Assembly (NCBI RefSeq): GCF_020034665.1
Contig: NZ_JAIQDI010000001.1
Location: forward strand, 3,658,001-3,722,000
Length of the DNA: 64,000 bases
Reading direction: 5' to 3'
Source of the DNA: Niabella beijingensis
Lineage (GTDB): Bacteria; Bacteroidota; Bacteroidia; Chitinophagales; Chitinophagaceae
The notes below the pieces were generated by a model that saw nothing but the letters and a program-made list of their open reading frames with translations, searched no databases and was not told the DNA's origin. The position numbers were made by a program, and so were the translations under genes. Below, in pieces: positions 15,973-26,346 of the stretch. Position 1 is the stretch's first letter, and each line of letters starts with the position of its first letter.

Positions 15973-17376
15973 TTATTTATAATGCGGCAGCAGCCGGAGG
16001 ATCAGCGCTTTTACCAGTTCCACATCCGCTTCCGTGGTGCGGAAATTGACAAAAGTAGCACGGATGCCCGGCTGATCCTTATAAAGGGTAGGCGTCATGA
16101 ATACCTTACCGGTCTGATTGAGTGCCGAAAGAAAAGCCGCTACGCGTTCTGCATTACCTGCTGTTAGTGTAAAGCAGACCGTGTTCAGTCTTACAGGCGC
16201 CAGCAGCTGCAGTTCCGGCCGGGAGGCCACAAAGGCGCCGAAAATCTGCGCCAGCCGGATGCTTTCTTCGATGATCTGTTTGTATCCATCCCGGCCATAC
16301 GCCATAAGCGTAAACCAGGCGGGGAGTGCCTTGAGGCGTCTTGAATTCTCCGGCAGCAGGTTCAGGTAGTTAAAGGATTCCAGCGGATCACCGAGGTAAG
16401 GCGCATTGGAATTCTGAAAGGCAGTCACCTGTAGTAACCGGTGCTGTTCCCGGATCAGGAATACGGCGCTTTCATATGGAACGTTCAGCCATTTATGACA
16501 GTCAACCGTAATGCTGTCGGCCTGTTCCCAGTCCTTCAGCAGGTGTTGATGTGTTTCGGAAAGAATGGCAAAACCACCAAAAGCAGCATCGATATGCCAC
16601 CAGAAATTGTAGTGGCTCCGGAGCGCGGCGATGGCTGCGAAATCATCATAGTCTACGGTATTGACGGTCCCTGCACTGGAGATCAGGATAAAAGGCTGCC
16701 CGTTCAGCGCCCGGATCTTTGCCTCGAGATCACGGATATCGATCGCTTCCCGGTTGGGTTGAAGCGTGTTGACGGTTATGATGTTTCCACTGCCCATACC
16801 CAGCATGGCCAGCGATTTTACTGAGGAGGAGTGTGGGGTGGCGGTGAGCACCGGCAGCTGTTGTGTAATGCCCTGTTTGGCAATATCCGTTCCCTGCTGG
16901 TTTCCCAGCCATTGGCGGGCTACTGCAAGGCAGGTAAAATTGGACATGGTGGCACCGGTTACAAACCCTCCGAGGAAGCACTCCGGCAGGTTTAGCAGTT
17001 CCCGCAACAGGCCGATGGTTTCCAGTTCAATGGCTGCAGACAGATCGCCCTCGCCTTTTGCGGTTTGTGTGTTTTGATCGTATACGGTTGCCAGCCAGTC
17101 GCCGGCGATGGCTGCGGGGGTGGTGCCTCCGGTAACAAAGCCCCAGTAACGGGGGCCGGAAGCCGCCACCATAGCGGATTCCCAGCGTTGGTTAAACAGC
17201 TGCAATGCCGCGATGCTGCCCCCGCCTTTTTGAGGAAGCGCTCCCTGTCCGGGTATTCTGATATCAGCGGTGGTATAGCGGGTATGGAGCGCTTTTAAAT
17301 AGTTCAGCCCCTGCCCGCTTACCAGTTGTATTATTCTTTCCAGCGAATCCAGATCCTCCTGTAATGGCTTGTTCAT
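15973..17376 (-). CDS. PLP-dependent group II decarboxylase (aromatic/glutamate decarboxylase-like)
   Basis: A 467-residue PLP enzyme of the group II decarboxylase family. The start was moved to 17376 (MNKPLQEDLDSLERI); the longer frame upstream lies in the intergenic region. Motifs: YWGFVTGGTTPAAIAGDWLA near the N-terminus, GGFVTGATMSNFTCLAVAR for PLP phosphate binding, NFWWHIDAAFGGFAIL with the Asp that contacts the pyridine nitrogen, and TVDCHKWLNVPYESAVFL with the Schiff-base lysine. It decarboxylates an amino acid; the substrate is uncertain. It is divergent from the M48 protease gene over 140 bp. A small lipoprotein follows on the same strand. Confidence 0.86.
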   Translation of the reverse strand: MNKPLQEDLDSLERIIQLVSGQGLNYLKALHTRYTTADIRIPGQGALPQKGGGSIAALQLFNQRWESAMVAASGPRYWGFVTGGTTPAAIAGDWLATVYDQNTQTAKGEGDLSAAIELETIGLLRELLNLPECFLGGFVTGATMSNFTCLAVARQWLGNQQGTDIAKQGITQQLPVLTATPHSSSVKSLAMLGMGSGNIITVNTLQPNREAIDIRDLEAKIRALNGQPFILISSAGTVNTVDYDDFAAIAALRSHYNFWWHIDAAFGGFAILSETHQHLLKDWEQADSITVDCHKWLNVPYESAVFLIREQHRLLQVTAFQNSNAPYLGDPLESFNYLNLLPENSRRLKALPAWFTLMAYGRDGYKQIIEESIRLAQIFGAFVASRPELQLLAPVRLNTVCFTLTAGNAERVAAFLSALNQTGKVFMTPTLYKDQPGIRATFVNFRTTEADVELVKALILRLLPHYK

Positions 17377-17482
17377 GTGGTACCTGTTGGTGAGTTGTAA
17401 ATGTAGGATAAACCATGTTGCGGGTGAACGGCCTCCGGATAAAATATTTTTGTATCCAGTAAAAAGTCTCAATCTTTGTAGA

Positions 17483-17500
17483 GGGGACAGCGTCCCTTTT
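17483..17500 (+). promoter_or_regulatory. Small GC hairpin with T-run in the M48 leader
   Basis: GGGAC-agc-GTCCC followed by TTTT lies 17 nt before the M48 start at 17517. It has the form of a weak terminator or a translation-control hairpin. A function is not shown by sequence alone. Confidence 0.3.
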
Positions 17501-17516
17501 CAATTCATAACTTGCG

Positions 17517-19568
17517 ATGAAGAATATACAACTAACTGACGACTTCAGACGGCGTACCCGGCATGCGGTCTTTACTATTTTTCTTTTTGTACTGGTGTAT
17601 CTTCTACTGGTGCTGCTGGGTGTGGGGTTTGCCGTGGCCTGTGTGTACGCGGCCATACAACTGGTGGCGCATTTTCCAAGGGCTATCACTGTAATGCTGG
17701 GGATCGGTTTGGCAGGGCTGGGCGTATTTATACTGATCTTCCTGTTTAAATTTGTTTTCAGCGCAAAAAAAACCGATCGTTCTCATTTGCTGAAGATCAG
17801 CAGGGAGGAGGAACCGGAACTGTTCCGGATGATCGATACCATCGTGAAAGGCGTTGCAACAAATCCGCCCAAGAATGTCTACCTGTCATCAGAGGTTAAT
17901 GCTGCCGTATTTTATGATTCCAGTTTCTGGAGCATGTTTTTACCGGTGCAGAAGAACCTTCAGATCGGACTGGGGCTGATCAACACCGTATCAAAGGATG
18001 AACTGAAGGGGATCCTTGCTCATGAATTCGGGCATTTTTCACAACGGACCATGAAAGTGGGCAGTTATGTATATAATGTGAATCAGATCATTTTCAATAT
18101 GCTCTATGAGAATGATTCTTACAACAGCCTGATGCAGCGATGGAGCAGGGCCAGCGGTTATTTTACGGTATTTGTAGCCATCGGGGTAAAGATCGTCGGC
18201 GGTATTCAATGGGTACTCGGAAAAATGTACCAGGTGGTGAACCTGGGCTATCTCGGGCTTTCGCGGGAAATGGAATTTCATGCAGATGCCATAGCTGCTA
18301 CAATCGCCGGGCCTGCACCGTTACAGAATGCGCTCTGGCGCATGGAGCTTTCGGATTATGCATTTACGTCTGTGTTGCGGTTCTATGAACAAAAGATCGA
18401 CGACAATACCCGGAGTCCGAATATTTATCCGGAGCAGGATTTCATCAGCAGGTTCCATGCGCGCGCAGATGGCATTCCCTTTGAGGAAGGGTTGCCCATA
18501 ATCACTGCCGCACACCGCGCCAGGTTTAATAAGTCGCGGCTGAAGCTGAACAACCAGTGGGCTTCGCACCCCACTACGGAAGAACGTGTGGCCCGGATGG
18601 ATACACTGAACCGCGGAGACGGCAGTTATGACCATGCGCCCGCGAACGCGACCATAAAGCGGCTGGAGCAGTACCAGGAATATTTTACCGATGAGATCTT
18701 CCGCAATGTAGCGTATACCAAGGCCGTTGAACATTATCCCCTGAAGGCATTTGAAGCGGAATACGACAGTAATTACCAGGCTTATACTTTCAACCCGGTA
18801 TTCCGTTCCTACTATGATAACAAGGATATTGAGGCATTTGATACGGATGCGGTTGCGGCACAGCAACAGACCGACACCAATTTCTTCAGTGAGGAGTGGG
18901 TAGACCAGGTATATATGGCTGTGGCGTTAAAGAACGATATTGAAGCATTGCAACAGATCACGGACCAGAGCATCAAGGTGAAAACATTCGATTATGATGG
19001 TATCAAATACAAAAGAGCGGCGGCACCGGTAGTGCAGCAACAATTAAGATCCGATTTGGATGTCATTAACGGACAGATCCGCGAAAATGACCGGAATATT
19101 TACCGGCACCTGCTTTTTATTGCGGCGCAGCAGGGCCGGGAACAGGAAGTGAAAGAAGCTTACAACGCGCTTTTTGCGTATGACAGCTCGTTTGACAAAC
19201 GGCTGGAGACCTCCCGCGCGATCTGGGACCGGCTGAACTTTATTTATGAAGCCACGCCTCACAAAATGATCCAGTCTAATTTTGAGCAATTGAAACCTCT
19301 GGAACAGGCATTCAAAGCGCAGCTGAAAAATATGATGACGGATCCACTGTATGAAACGGCCTGTACGGCAGGGATGCGTGATATCATGAAACAATATATT
19401 GAAAACAGCAGCGCCTATCATGTGATCGATCATTATGATGATGCTGTGCTGAAGTTGCTGATCGACAGCCTGAACCATTATGGCTTCCTGGTAGGCAGGG
19501 GATATTTTATACTGAAACAGCGCCTGTTGAAAAAGCAGGAGGAGCTGTTGTTTACCGGGGCACTCTAA
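17517..19568 (+). CDS. M48-family membrane metalloprotease
   Basis: A 683-residue zinc protease. Two membrane helices lie at about residues 17-50 and 55-82, followed by the catalytic domain with HEFGH at 169-173 (LKGILAHEFGHFSQ) and the third ligand in SREMEFHADAIA around residue 250. The C-terminal half, about 330 residues, is helical and has no motif I recognise; it makes the protein much longer than HtpX (about 290). M48 proteases of this kind act in membrane protein quality control. It diverges from the PLP decarboxylase and its stop overlaps the end of the broken GNAT gene by 4 nt. A hairpin with a T-run lies in its leader. Confidence 0.88.
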   Translation: MKNIQLTDDFRRRTRHAVFTIFLFVLVYLLLVLLGVGFAVACVYAAIQLVAHFPRAITVMLGIGLAGLGVFILIFLFKFVFSAKKTDRSHLLKISREEEPELFRMIDTIVKGVATNPPKNVYLSSEVNAAVFYDSSFWSMFLPVQKNLQIGLGLINTVSKDELKGILAHEFGHFSQRTMKVGSYVYNVNQIIFNMLYENDSYNSLMQRWSRASGYFTVFVAIGVKIVGGIQWVLGKMYQVVNLGYLGLSREMEFHADAIAATIAGPAPLQNALWRMELSDYAFTSVLRFYEQKIDDNTRSPNIYPEQDFISRFHARADGIPFEEGLPIITAAHRARFNKSRLKLNNQWASHPTTEERVARMDTLNRGDGSYDHAPANATIKRLEQYQEYFTDEIFRNVAYTKAVEHYPLKAFEAEYDSNYQAYTFNPVFRSYYDNKDIEAFDTDAVAAQQQTDTNFFSEEWVDQVYMAVALKNDIEALQQITDQSIKVKTFDYDGIKYKRAAAPVVQQQLRSDLDVINGQIRENDRNIYRHLLFIAAQQGREQEVKEAYNALFAYDSSFDKRLETSRAIWDRLNFIYEATPHKMIQSNFEQLKPLEQAFKAQLKNMMTDPLYETACTAGMRDIMKQYIENSSAYHVIDHYDDAVLKLLIDSLNHYGFLVGRGYFILKQRLLKKQEELLFTGAL

Positions 19569-20122
19569 GCGCCCTGCCCGGGATGAAGCGTGGCCCGGTA
19601 ATCGTTTATATACTGTTCGTACCAGAAATGCGGCATGCCTTCCAGTTCAAACGGTGCAGCAGCTTTCATGCCGATGCGGCGGAGTATCTTATTGGATGCA
19701 GTATTTTCGACATGCGCCATGGCAAACACTTCCTGGAAACCGAGCTGCTCAAACCCGTACCGGAGGCAGGCTGCAGCCGATACTGCCGCATAACCCTTTC
19801 CCCAGAAGTCGCGGCGGAGCCGGTAGCCGATATCATAATAGTTCCTGTGCCCGTTTGTGATCTCTGTGCGGTATTTAAATCAGGTCCAGCCGATAAAAGT
19901 ACCGGAGCTCTTTTCCACCAGCGCCCACCGGCCGATACCAAAATCGTTGTATTGCCGGCGGATCATGCGGATGGCATCCGACGCTTCCTGTTTGGTAGTG
20001 ATGGGTTTCCTGCCCAGGTAGCGGTGCACCTCCGGATCAGCATCCATCAGGAACATACCTTCTTCATCTGTTTCTGCCAGTTCGCGTATGATCAGCTGGT
20101 CTGTTTCAAGGATGTATTTCAT
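19565..20122 (-). pseudogene. GNAT-family N-acetyltransferase interrupted by one in-frame TGA
   Basis: Reading from the ATG at 20122, 80 codons of a RimJ-type GNAT are followed by a TGA (19882-19880), and then the same frame continues for about 104 codons to a TAG at 19565. Before the stop: LIIRELAETDEEGMFLMDADPEVHRYLG and FGIGRWALVEKSSGTFIGWT. After it: NYYDIGYRLRRDFWGKGYA (the acetyl-CoA loop), then HVENTASNKILRRIGM and a normal C-terminus. Relatives usually have a Gly at the stop position (GWTGxK), so a single GGA-to-TGA change would explain it. No frameshift is needed. This is a recent nonsense mutation or a base-call error; recoding is much less likely. The intact part of the coding frame otherwise looks under selection. 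Confidence 0.9.
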
Positions 20123-20190
20123 CCGGTAAAGGTAGGGTAAACAAAACACCGGGGTTTATCATGCCCCGGGTGAAGGGTGCAGGGGACCGG

Positions 20191-21429
20191 TTATGCGGAA
20201 GGAGAGGACTGTGGCGGCCGTTGTTCTTTGAACAGTGCAGCAAACAGCAGCAAACAACCCATTGCCATTGCGGCCGGAGCCAGCCAGAGGTGACGCCAGT
20301 ACCGGGTCCCTTCATAGGCCTTAAGCGCATCGGCTACAAAACCCGCAATCCAGAAGCCGATCAGCATACCGATCCCGTACATGGCCACGGTTACCAGTCC
20401 CTGCGCGGAAGAACGGTATTGTTCGCCGGCAATGGTATCCGTATAGATCTGGCCTACCACAAACATAAAGTCGTAACACACTCCATGCAGTATAATACCA
20501 AGGATCAGCATGAATGCAAGATCCTGTCCGTTGCCAAAGGCAAAGAGCAGGTAGCGCAGTGCCCAGGCACCGATGCCCAGCAGGATCATCTTCTTGTATC
20601 CGAGCCGTGCAAAAAAGAAAGGGATCAGCAGCAGGCAGAGAGCTTCGGAAAGCTGCCCCAATGCCATTTTTGCCGTGGGTTCGGGCAGTCCGGTTGCCAC
20701 CAGGAAGGGATTGGTGTGCTGGTAATAAAATGAAATGGGAATACAGATGACGATGGCGGTGAGAAAGAAAATAAGAAATCCCTTTTGGCGCAATAGTTTC
20801 AGCGCCTGTAAGCCCAGTACATCGCCCCAGTGAAAGGAGGTCTGATTTTTCTTTAAAGGAGGTGTGGCCGGAAGGAAAAAACAAAGCAGGCCAAGAAGGG
20901 CAGAACAGGCTGCTCCCAGCAGAAAGGTCTTTTGCAATGCCCCGGCGGCAACCGCTTCTCTGGTATCCCAGCGAAACAGGTAACTGATGGCAAATCCTGC
21001 AATCACCCATCCGATCGTGCCAAAGATGCGTATGGAAGGATATTGTTTTTTAGGATCGGTAAGATTTCTGAAAGCCACCGAACTGGTAAGGGCCAGGGTG
21101 GACATATAGCCGATAAAATAAAACAACACATAGGGATAGATGGCAGCAGCGTTGCCGGCCCGGTACATCATCAGCAATAAGCCGGCACCGATAAGATGCA
21201 ATACGCCCATCACGCGTTCTGCATTAAAGTAACGGTCTGCAATGAATCCGATAAAGAAGGGCGCTATTACGGCACCCAGCGACTGGGTAGAGAAAATATT
21301 GGATACTTCCAGCGGAGAGGCACCCAGGTTGTTTTTTAAATAAGTGCCCAGGGTAACAAACCAGGAGCCTTTCATAAAAAATTCCAGGAACATCATCAGG
21401 GACAGTTGGATGCGCAGCGACCGTTTCAT
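20191..21429 (-). CDS. Nucleoside permease (MFS, nucleoside:H+ symporter family)
   Basis: A 412-residue major-facilitator protein with twelve predicted membrane helices. The N-terminus (IQLSLMMFLEFFMKGSWFVTLGTYL) and FSTQSLGAVIAPFFIGFIADRYF are typical of the NupG/XapB nucleoside:H+ symporter group. Later, LGQLSEALCLLLIPFFFARLGYKKMILLG and HGVCYDFMFVVGQIYTD are also conserved in that group. It should import nucleosides across the inner membrane. It is a single gene between the broken GNAT and secA, both on the minus strand. Which nucleosides are used cannot be told. Confidence 0.9.
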   Translation of the reverse strand: MKRSLRIQLSLMMFLEFFMKGSWFVTLGTYLKNNLGASPLEVSNIFSTQSLGAVIAPFFIGFIADRYFNAERVMGVLHLIGAGLLLMMYRAGNAAAIYPYVLFYFIGYMSTLALTSSVAFRNLTDPKKQYPSIRIFGTIGWVIAGFAISYLFRWDTREAVAAGALQKTFLLGAACSALLGLLCFFLPATPPLKKNQTSFHWGDVLGLQALKLLRQKGFLIFFLTAIVICIPISFYYQHTNPFLVATGLPEPTAKMALGQLSEALCLLLIPFFFARLGYKKMILLGIGAWALRYLLFAFGNGQDLAFMLILGIILHGVCYDFMFVVGQIYTDTIAGEQYRSSAQGLVTVAMYGIGMLIGFWIAGFVADALKAYEGTRYWRHLWLAPAAMAMGCLLLFAALFKEQRPPQSSPSA

Positions 21430-21669
21430 ATAATAAGGGCGTTCAGTGTTAAAAACCTGAAAATAAGGTTGTTTTTTTAGTTTTCAAAGAAGCGGGCATT
21501 CCTTATGTCATTTAATACAGGAGCGGTAGGCCTGCCCTGATCGTGCCCGGGACGGCGGTTGAGTTGCCACAGATGTACTAAAGCGCTGCTGGTTTGCCTG
21601 GAATCCCTTTGTGTTTCTATGGCTAAACAAATTGACAGTTGCCGGAAAAGCGCGCATCCGTTGCAGGAT

Positions 21670-21696
21670 AAAAAAAATCCCCGCAGCTGCGGGGAT
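21670..21696 (-). terminator. Intrinsic terminator of secA
   Basis: On the minus strand a perfect 20-bp dyad (ATCCCCGCAGCTGCGGGGAT) is followed by a run of T residues. It lies 6 nt after the secA stop, so it should end the secA transcript. The 260-bp gap up to the nucleoside permease start shows nothing else recognisable. Confidence 0.88.
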
Positions 21697-21702
21697 CGGG
21701 GG

Positions 21703-24700
21703 TTATTCGTTTCTGCCATGGCAGTTCTTGTATTTCTTTCCGCTGCCGCAGGGACAAGGGTCATTCCGTCCAACCTTTGGCCCCACACGGATCGGTTCCT
21801 GTTTTACAGGCGGCTGGGAAGGATCAAAATAATCCTTCTCGTTGGCACCATAATCCTCACCTGCTGCATCGATCTCATCCTTGTTCACCCGCATCTTGCT
21901 CAGATCGGTCCGTTGCTCACGGCCTTCCTTGTAGCTGGGGGCTTCTTCCTGTGCGGGAAGATTGGCCTGTGTAAGGAAGGAGATGATATCCTTATTCAGG
22001 TTGGTGGTCATATTATTGAACAGCTGGAAGGCTTCTACCTTATAGATCACCAGCGGGTCTTTTTGCTCTAGGTAGGCGGTCTGCACACTTTGTTTCAGAT
22101 CGTCCATCGCACGCAGGTGTTCTTTCCAGGCGTCATCGATCACCGCGAGTGTGATCGATTTTTCCATAGCAGATACCAGCTCGCGGCCTTCGCTGGTGAT
22201 GGTCTTATCCAGCGGAGCCAGTACATTGATGGCTTTACGGCCGTCCATAAACGGTACTACCACATTTTCGATATGTGCGCCCTGCGTATCGCGGATGTTC
22301 TGGAACACCGGCACGGCCTGTTTTTGAATGGACTGGTTGTGCTCTGCATAACGGGCCAGTGCTTCTGCATATAATTTATCGGCGAGCTTGGTCGCATCGG
22401 TGTTGTGGAATTCTTCCTCGTTGATAGAGGTATCCATACCAAAGTTCACAATGCTGGCCAGTTTAAAGCCTTCAAAGTCCTCCTGTTCTTTAAAAGAAGT
22501 ACAGAGGCTTTCGGCAACGATAGAGAAGGCATTGTCAATATCCAGGGATAAACGTTCGCCAAATAATGCGTGATTCCGTTTTTCATAAACAGCGTTCCGC
22601 TGTTTATTCATTACATCATCGTATTCCAGCAGCCGCTTACGGATACCAAAATTGTTTTCCTCCACTTTTTTCTGTGCGCGCTGGATGCTGTTGCTGATCA
22701 TGCTGTGCTGGATCACATCACCTTCCTTATAACCCATTTTATCCATCATGCTGGCAATACGTTCGCTACCGAACATACGCATCAGGTCATCTTCCAGGGA
22801 TACATAGAACAGCGAACTTCCGGGGTCTCCCTGACGGCCGGCACGACCTCTTAACTGGCGGTCTACCCGGCGGCTTTCATGGCGTTCAGTACCGATGATG
22901 GCCAGTCCGCCGGCCTCTTTCACCCCCGGCCCCAGCTTGATATCCGTACCACGGCCTGCCATGTTGGTGGCGATGGTCACGGCCCCAGCCAGACCCGCTT
23001 CCGCCACGATCTCCGCCTCGCGCGCGTGCTGTTTGGCGTTCAGTACATTGTGCGGTATCTTTTTCTGCTGCAGCATACGACTGAGCAATTCACTGATCTC
23101 TACCGAGGTAGTACCCACAAGAACGGGGCGGCCCGCGGTACGCAGTTGTTCAATTTCGTCAATAACCGCTTTATATTTTTCACGCTTGGTCTTATAAACC
23201 ATGTCCTGCAGATCCTTACGAACAATGGATACATTCGTGGGAATGGTTACCACATCCAGTTTATAAATGCTCCACAGCTCTGCCGCTTCTGTTTCTGCTG
23301 TACCGGTCATCCCCGCCAGCTTGTGATACATCCGGAAGAAGTTCTGCAGGGTGATGGTGGCATAGGTTTGTGTGGCGGCTTCGATCTTCACATTCTCTTT
23401 GGCTTCCAGTGCCTGGTGCAGGCCGTCGGAATAACGGCGACCCTCCATGATACGGCCGGTCTGCTCGTCCACAATTTTAATAGCACCATCCACAATCACA
23501 TATTCATCATCCTTCTGGAAAAGCGCGTAAGCTTTCAGCAGTTGCTGTACCGAGTGAATACGGTCTGCTTTCTGTGAGTAATCATTCAGCAATGCTTCTT
23601 TCTGTTTTAATTTTTCTTCGGAACTGGCATCGCTTTTCTCCACATCAGCAAGGGAGGCCCCGATATCCGGTAACACAAAGAAGTCGGCGTCTTCACCAAC
23701 CTTTGTGATCATGCCCAATCCCTTTTCGGTAAGGTCTACAGAATTCGTCTTTTCATCGATCTTAAAGAGCAGGTCCTCATCTACAATTTTCATATTACGC
23801 TCCTGTTCCTGGAGGTAATAGTTCTCTGCTTTCTGCATTTTTACCTTTACCCCGGGTTCACTCAGGAACTTGATCAGCGGGCTGTATTTGGGCAATCCCC
23901 GGAAGGCACGGTATAAATGCAATCCGCCGGTTTTTGGATCATCTTCTCCTTTTTCAAAAAGGCGTTTGGCCTCATTTAAATTATTACGGACGATGCGCTC
24001 CTGCTCCTGGTACAATTGCTGTACACGGGGCTTGTGAATATGGTACTGCTGTTCGTCGCCTTTATCTACCGGACCACTGATGATCAGGGGGGTACGGGCG
24101 TCATCGATCAGTACGCTGTCCACCTCATCCACCATGGCATAATGGTGTTTGCGCTGTACCATTTCGGAGGCATTGTGCACCATATTATCCCGCAGGTAGT
24201 CGAAACCAAATTCATTGTTGGTACCGTAGGTAATATCGGCCAGGTAAGCATTGCGGCGGGATTCAGAATTGGGCTGATGTTTGTCGATACAATCCACCCG
24301 CAGTCCCAGCCATTCAAAAACAGGTCCGTTCCATTCCTGGTCACGGCGGGCCAGGTAGTCGTTTACGGTTACGATGTGCACGCCTTCTCCTGCCAGTGCA
24401 TTAAGATAAGCGGGCAGGGTAGATACCAGGGTCTTTCCTTCCCCTGTGGCCATTTCGGCGATCTTACCGGAATGCAGCACGGCGCCACCGATCAGCTGTA
24501 CATCATAGTGAACCATGTTCCAGGTGATTTTGGCACCTGCGGCAGACCAGCTGTTTTTATAGATGGCGTTATCGCCATCGATCGTAATGTATTCTGCAGT
24601 ACGTGCCAGCTGCCGGTCCAGGTCGGTGGCTTTGGAAACCAGCTCGGTATTTTCTGTAAAGCGGCGGGCGGTCTCTTTCACCACGGCAAAAGCCTCCGGG

Positions 24701-25026
24701 AGAATTTCCTCCAGCACTTTTTCAATTTCTTTATCACGCTCCTTTTTCAGGTCATCGATCTGCTTGTAAATAGCGTCTTTCTGCAGGAGCTCCTCATGCG
24801 GCAGCTCATCTGCCTGGCCGTTGAGGGCAGCTATTTTAGCATCAATTTCGCCCAGCCCGTCCTGGATGCGCTGACGGAAAACCTGCGTTTTATTTCGCAG
24901 CTCGTCATTACTAAGTGATTGGTACTGAGTGAAATTTTTGTTGATCTGTTCGATGACAGGTGCAAGCTTTTTTACATCTTTTTCCGATTTGCTGCCACCA
25001 AACATTTTAGATAGGAAACCAAACAT
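21703..25026 (-). CDS. secA: Preprotein translocase ATPase SecA
   Basis: The 1107-residue motor of the Sec pathway, which pushes unfolded proteins through SecYEG. Visible: the nucleotide-binding segment [20 protein letters not shown] (Walker A), [21 protein letters not shown] (the DEAD-like Walker B), [13 protein letters not shown] and [12 protein letters not shown] in the second motor domain, and the C-terminal SEC-C zinc site [14 protein letters not shown]. It is longer than E. coli SecA (901), mainly through insertions in the first half, as is usual in Bacteroidota. The gene is monocistronic: a -7 promoter element lies 85 nt upstream and a strong terminator directly downstream. Confidence 0.98.
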   Translation of the reverse strand: MFGFLSKMFGGSKSEKDVKKLAPVIEQINKNFTQYQSLSNDELRNKTQVFRQRIQDGLGEIDAKIAALNGQADELPHEELLQKDAIYKQIDDLKKERDKEIEKVLEEILPEAFAVVKETARRFTENTELVSKATDLDRQLARTAEYITIDGDNAIYKNSWSAAGAKITWNMVHYDVQLIGGAVLHSGKIAEMATGEGKTLVSTLPAYLNALAGEGVHIVTVNDYLARRDQEWNGPVFEWLGLRVDCIDKHQPNSESRRNAYLADITYGTNNEFGFDYLRDNMVHNASEMVQRKHHYAMVDEVDSVLIDDARTPLIISGPVDKGDEQQYHIHKPRVQQLYQEQERIVRNNLNEAKRLFEKGEDDPKTGGLHLYRAFRGLPKYSPLIKFLSEPGVKVKMQKAENYYLQEQERNMKIVDEDLLFKIDEKTNSVDLTEKGLGMITKVGEDADFFVLPDIGASLADVEKSDASSEEKLKQKEALLNDYSQKADRIHSVQQLLKAYALFQKDDEYVIVDGAIKIVDEQTGRIMEGRRYSDGLHQALEAKENVKIEAATQTYATITLQNFFRMYHKLAGMTGTAETEAAELWSIYKLDVVTIPTNVSIVRKDLQDMVYKTKREKYKAVIDEIEQLRTAGRPVLVGTTSVEISELLSRMLQQKKIPHNVLNAKQHAREAEIVAEAGLAGAVTIATNMAGRGTDIKLGPGVKEAGGLAIIGTERHESRRVDRQLRGRAGRQGDPGSSLFYVSLEDDLMRMFGSERIASMMDKMGYKEGDVIQHSMISNSIQRAQKKVEENNFGIRKRLLEYDDVMNKQRNAVYEKRNHALFGERLSLDIDNAFSIVAESLCTSFKEQEDFEGFKLASIVNFGMDTSINEEEFHNTDATKLADKLYAEALARYAEHNQSIQKQAVPVFQNIRDTQGAHIENVVVPFMDGRKAINVLAPLDKTITSEGRELVSAMEKSITLAVIDDAWKEHLRAMDDLKQSVQTAYLEQKDPLVIYKVEAFQLFNNMTTNLNKDIISFLTQANLPAQEEAPSYKEGREQRTDLSKMRVNKDEIDAAGEDYGANEKDYFDPSQPPVKQEPIRVGPKVGRNDPCPCGSGKKYKNCHGRNE

Positions 25027-25110
25027 ATGTGCTCGTAATATTATTTTATTAAAAGTAGTCCTTCTTCAAAAACAATGCTATATCCTTTTTAAGCCATTTT
25101 GACAGGAGGG

Positions 25111-25118
25111 CAAAGATA
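25111..25118 (-). promoter_or_regulatory. Candidate -7 element of the secA promoter
   Basis: On the minus strand it reads TATCTTTG followed by CCC, a good match to TAnnTTTG. The leader would be about 75-80 nt. A clear -33 TTTG was not found at the usual spacing. Confidence 0.5.
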
Positions 25119-25240
25119 CGAAAGTTTTTTGGGGGTTCGGGTTTTGGCCGCGGGAATCCTAATGCAGGACCGGAAACGGGGGGTGACCGCAGCACCTCCG
25201 ATATTGTTGATAGCTAATGCTTCAGGTTCCAATTGTAAAT

Positions 25241-25296
25241 CTCAAATCCCAAATCCCAAGCCTCAAATCTCAAGTCTCAAGTCTGAAATCTCAACC
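25241..25296. repeat. Degenerate 7-bp tandem repeat (8 units)
   Basis: Eight consecutive heptads of the form CTCAAAT/CCCAAAT/CTCAAGT fill 56 bp directly before the end of the nucleotidyltransferase gene. They vary at the 2nd, 3rd, 6th and 7th positions but keep phase without gaps. The rest of the 278-bp gap to secA holds the secA promoter only. Heptad arrays of this sort occur in other genomes; slippage could change the copy number. Confidence 0.82.
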
Positions 25297-25304
25297 CCCG
25301 GTGC

Positions 25305-26294
25305 TCATCCCAGATCAATACTCGTATTGTCTCCGATGTTCAGGCTCCGGGTCTCGCCTTTAATGCTGGAGTCGGAGCCGATGACGGAATGTTCCAGCAC
25401 AATGTCAAACAAATTGGAGAAAGCTCCTACAATGGAGTTCCGGATAATAGACTGATCCAGGAAGGTATTTTCTCCAAGCGTTACATTCGGCCCGATGATG
25501 GAATTACGGATCACGCATCCGTTGCCGATGCTTACCGGAGGTACGATCACAGTATTCTCGAACTGGGAAGCGTCTGCGGTCGCCTTGTATTTTCTCAGGA
25601 GCGTGGCATTGGAACGCAGCAGGGTCTCTTTATTTCCCGCATCAAACCAGTTGTCTACCTTAAAGGCTTCGAATTTTACACCGTTCTGGATCATGCAATG
25701 CAGTGCGTCGGTAATATTGAATTCGCCGTGGGTAAGCAGTCCTTTACGGATATTGGAGGCCAGGCATTCGAAGAGGAGTTCGCTCTCCCGGATCTTATAG
25801 ATGCCTACCATGGCCATGTTTGATTTGGGGATATGGGGCTTTTCCACAACGGATTCGATAAACCCGCTGTTATCGATCTCCGCCACACCGAAATCGCGCG
25901 GGTTATCCACCTTGCGGATACCGATCATGGAATGGTCACTGTTCAGCACTGCCGGTACATCATATTCACAGATGGTATCCCCCAGGGAGATAAACACCTC
26001 ATCGCCTTCAACGATGTTGCGGGTAAGGTTTACTGCATGGCCGATACCCCGGCGCTCCTGCTGGCTTACATAGTGGGCCTGTATATCCGGATGATGTTCT
26101 TTCACATAATCGGAAATCTTATCACCCAGGAAGCCCACAATGAAAACAAACTCCTCTATACCGGCTTCTTTCAGCTGGTCGATGATAAAACTCAGCACGG
26201 TTTTACCGGCCAGGGGAATTAACGCCTTGGGTTGCGTATAACTTTGTGGTCGTAGTTTTGTTCCGGCTCCTGCTACAGGAATAATCGCCTTCAT
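25305..26294 (-). CDS. Sugar-phosphate nucleotidyltransferase with left-handed beta-helix tail
   Basis: A 329-residue enzyme of the NTP_transferase family. The N-terminal nucleotidyltransferase has KAIIPVAGAGTKLRPQSYTQPKALIPL, where GAGTKLRP stands for the common GGxGTRLRP, with the later motif ISLGDTICEYDV. The C-terminal part (from about residue 245) is a hexapeptide beta-helix (IGNGCVIRNSIIGPNVTLGENTF). It is cytoplasmic and activates a sugar-1-phosphate with a nucleoside triphosphate, probably for envelope polysaccharide or cell-wall precursor synthesis. Sugar and base cannot be fixed by eye; glucose-1-phosphate thymidylyl- or mannose-1-phosphate guanylyl-type are both possible. Confidence 0.86.
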   Translation of the reverse strand: MKAIIPVAGAGTKLRPQSYTQPKALIPLAGKTVLSFIIDQLKEAGIEEFVFIVGFLGDKISDYVKEHHPDIQAHYVSQQERRGIGHAVNLTRNIVEGDEVFISLGDTICEYDVPAVLNSDHSMIGIRKVDNPRDFGVAEIDNSGFIESVVEKPHIPKSNMAMVGIYKIRESELLFECLASNIRKGLLTHGEFNITDALHCMIQNGVKFEAFKVDNWFDAGNKETLLRSNATLLRKYKATADASQFENTVIVPPVSIGNGCVIRNSIIGPNVTLGENTFLDQSIIRNSIVGAFSNLFDIVLEHSVIGSDSSIKGETRSLNIGDNTSIDLG

Positions 26295-26346
26295 GTATTT
26301 AAAAAGTCGTTATGTTCGTTTAATTTTATCGGATGCTGAAAAACGG

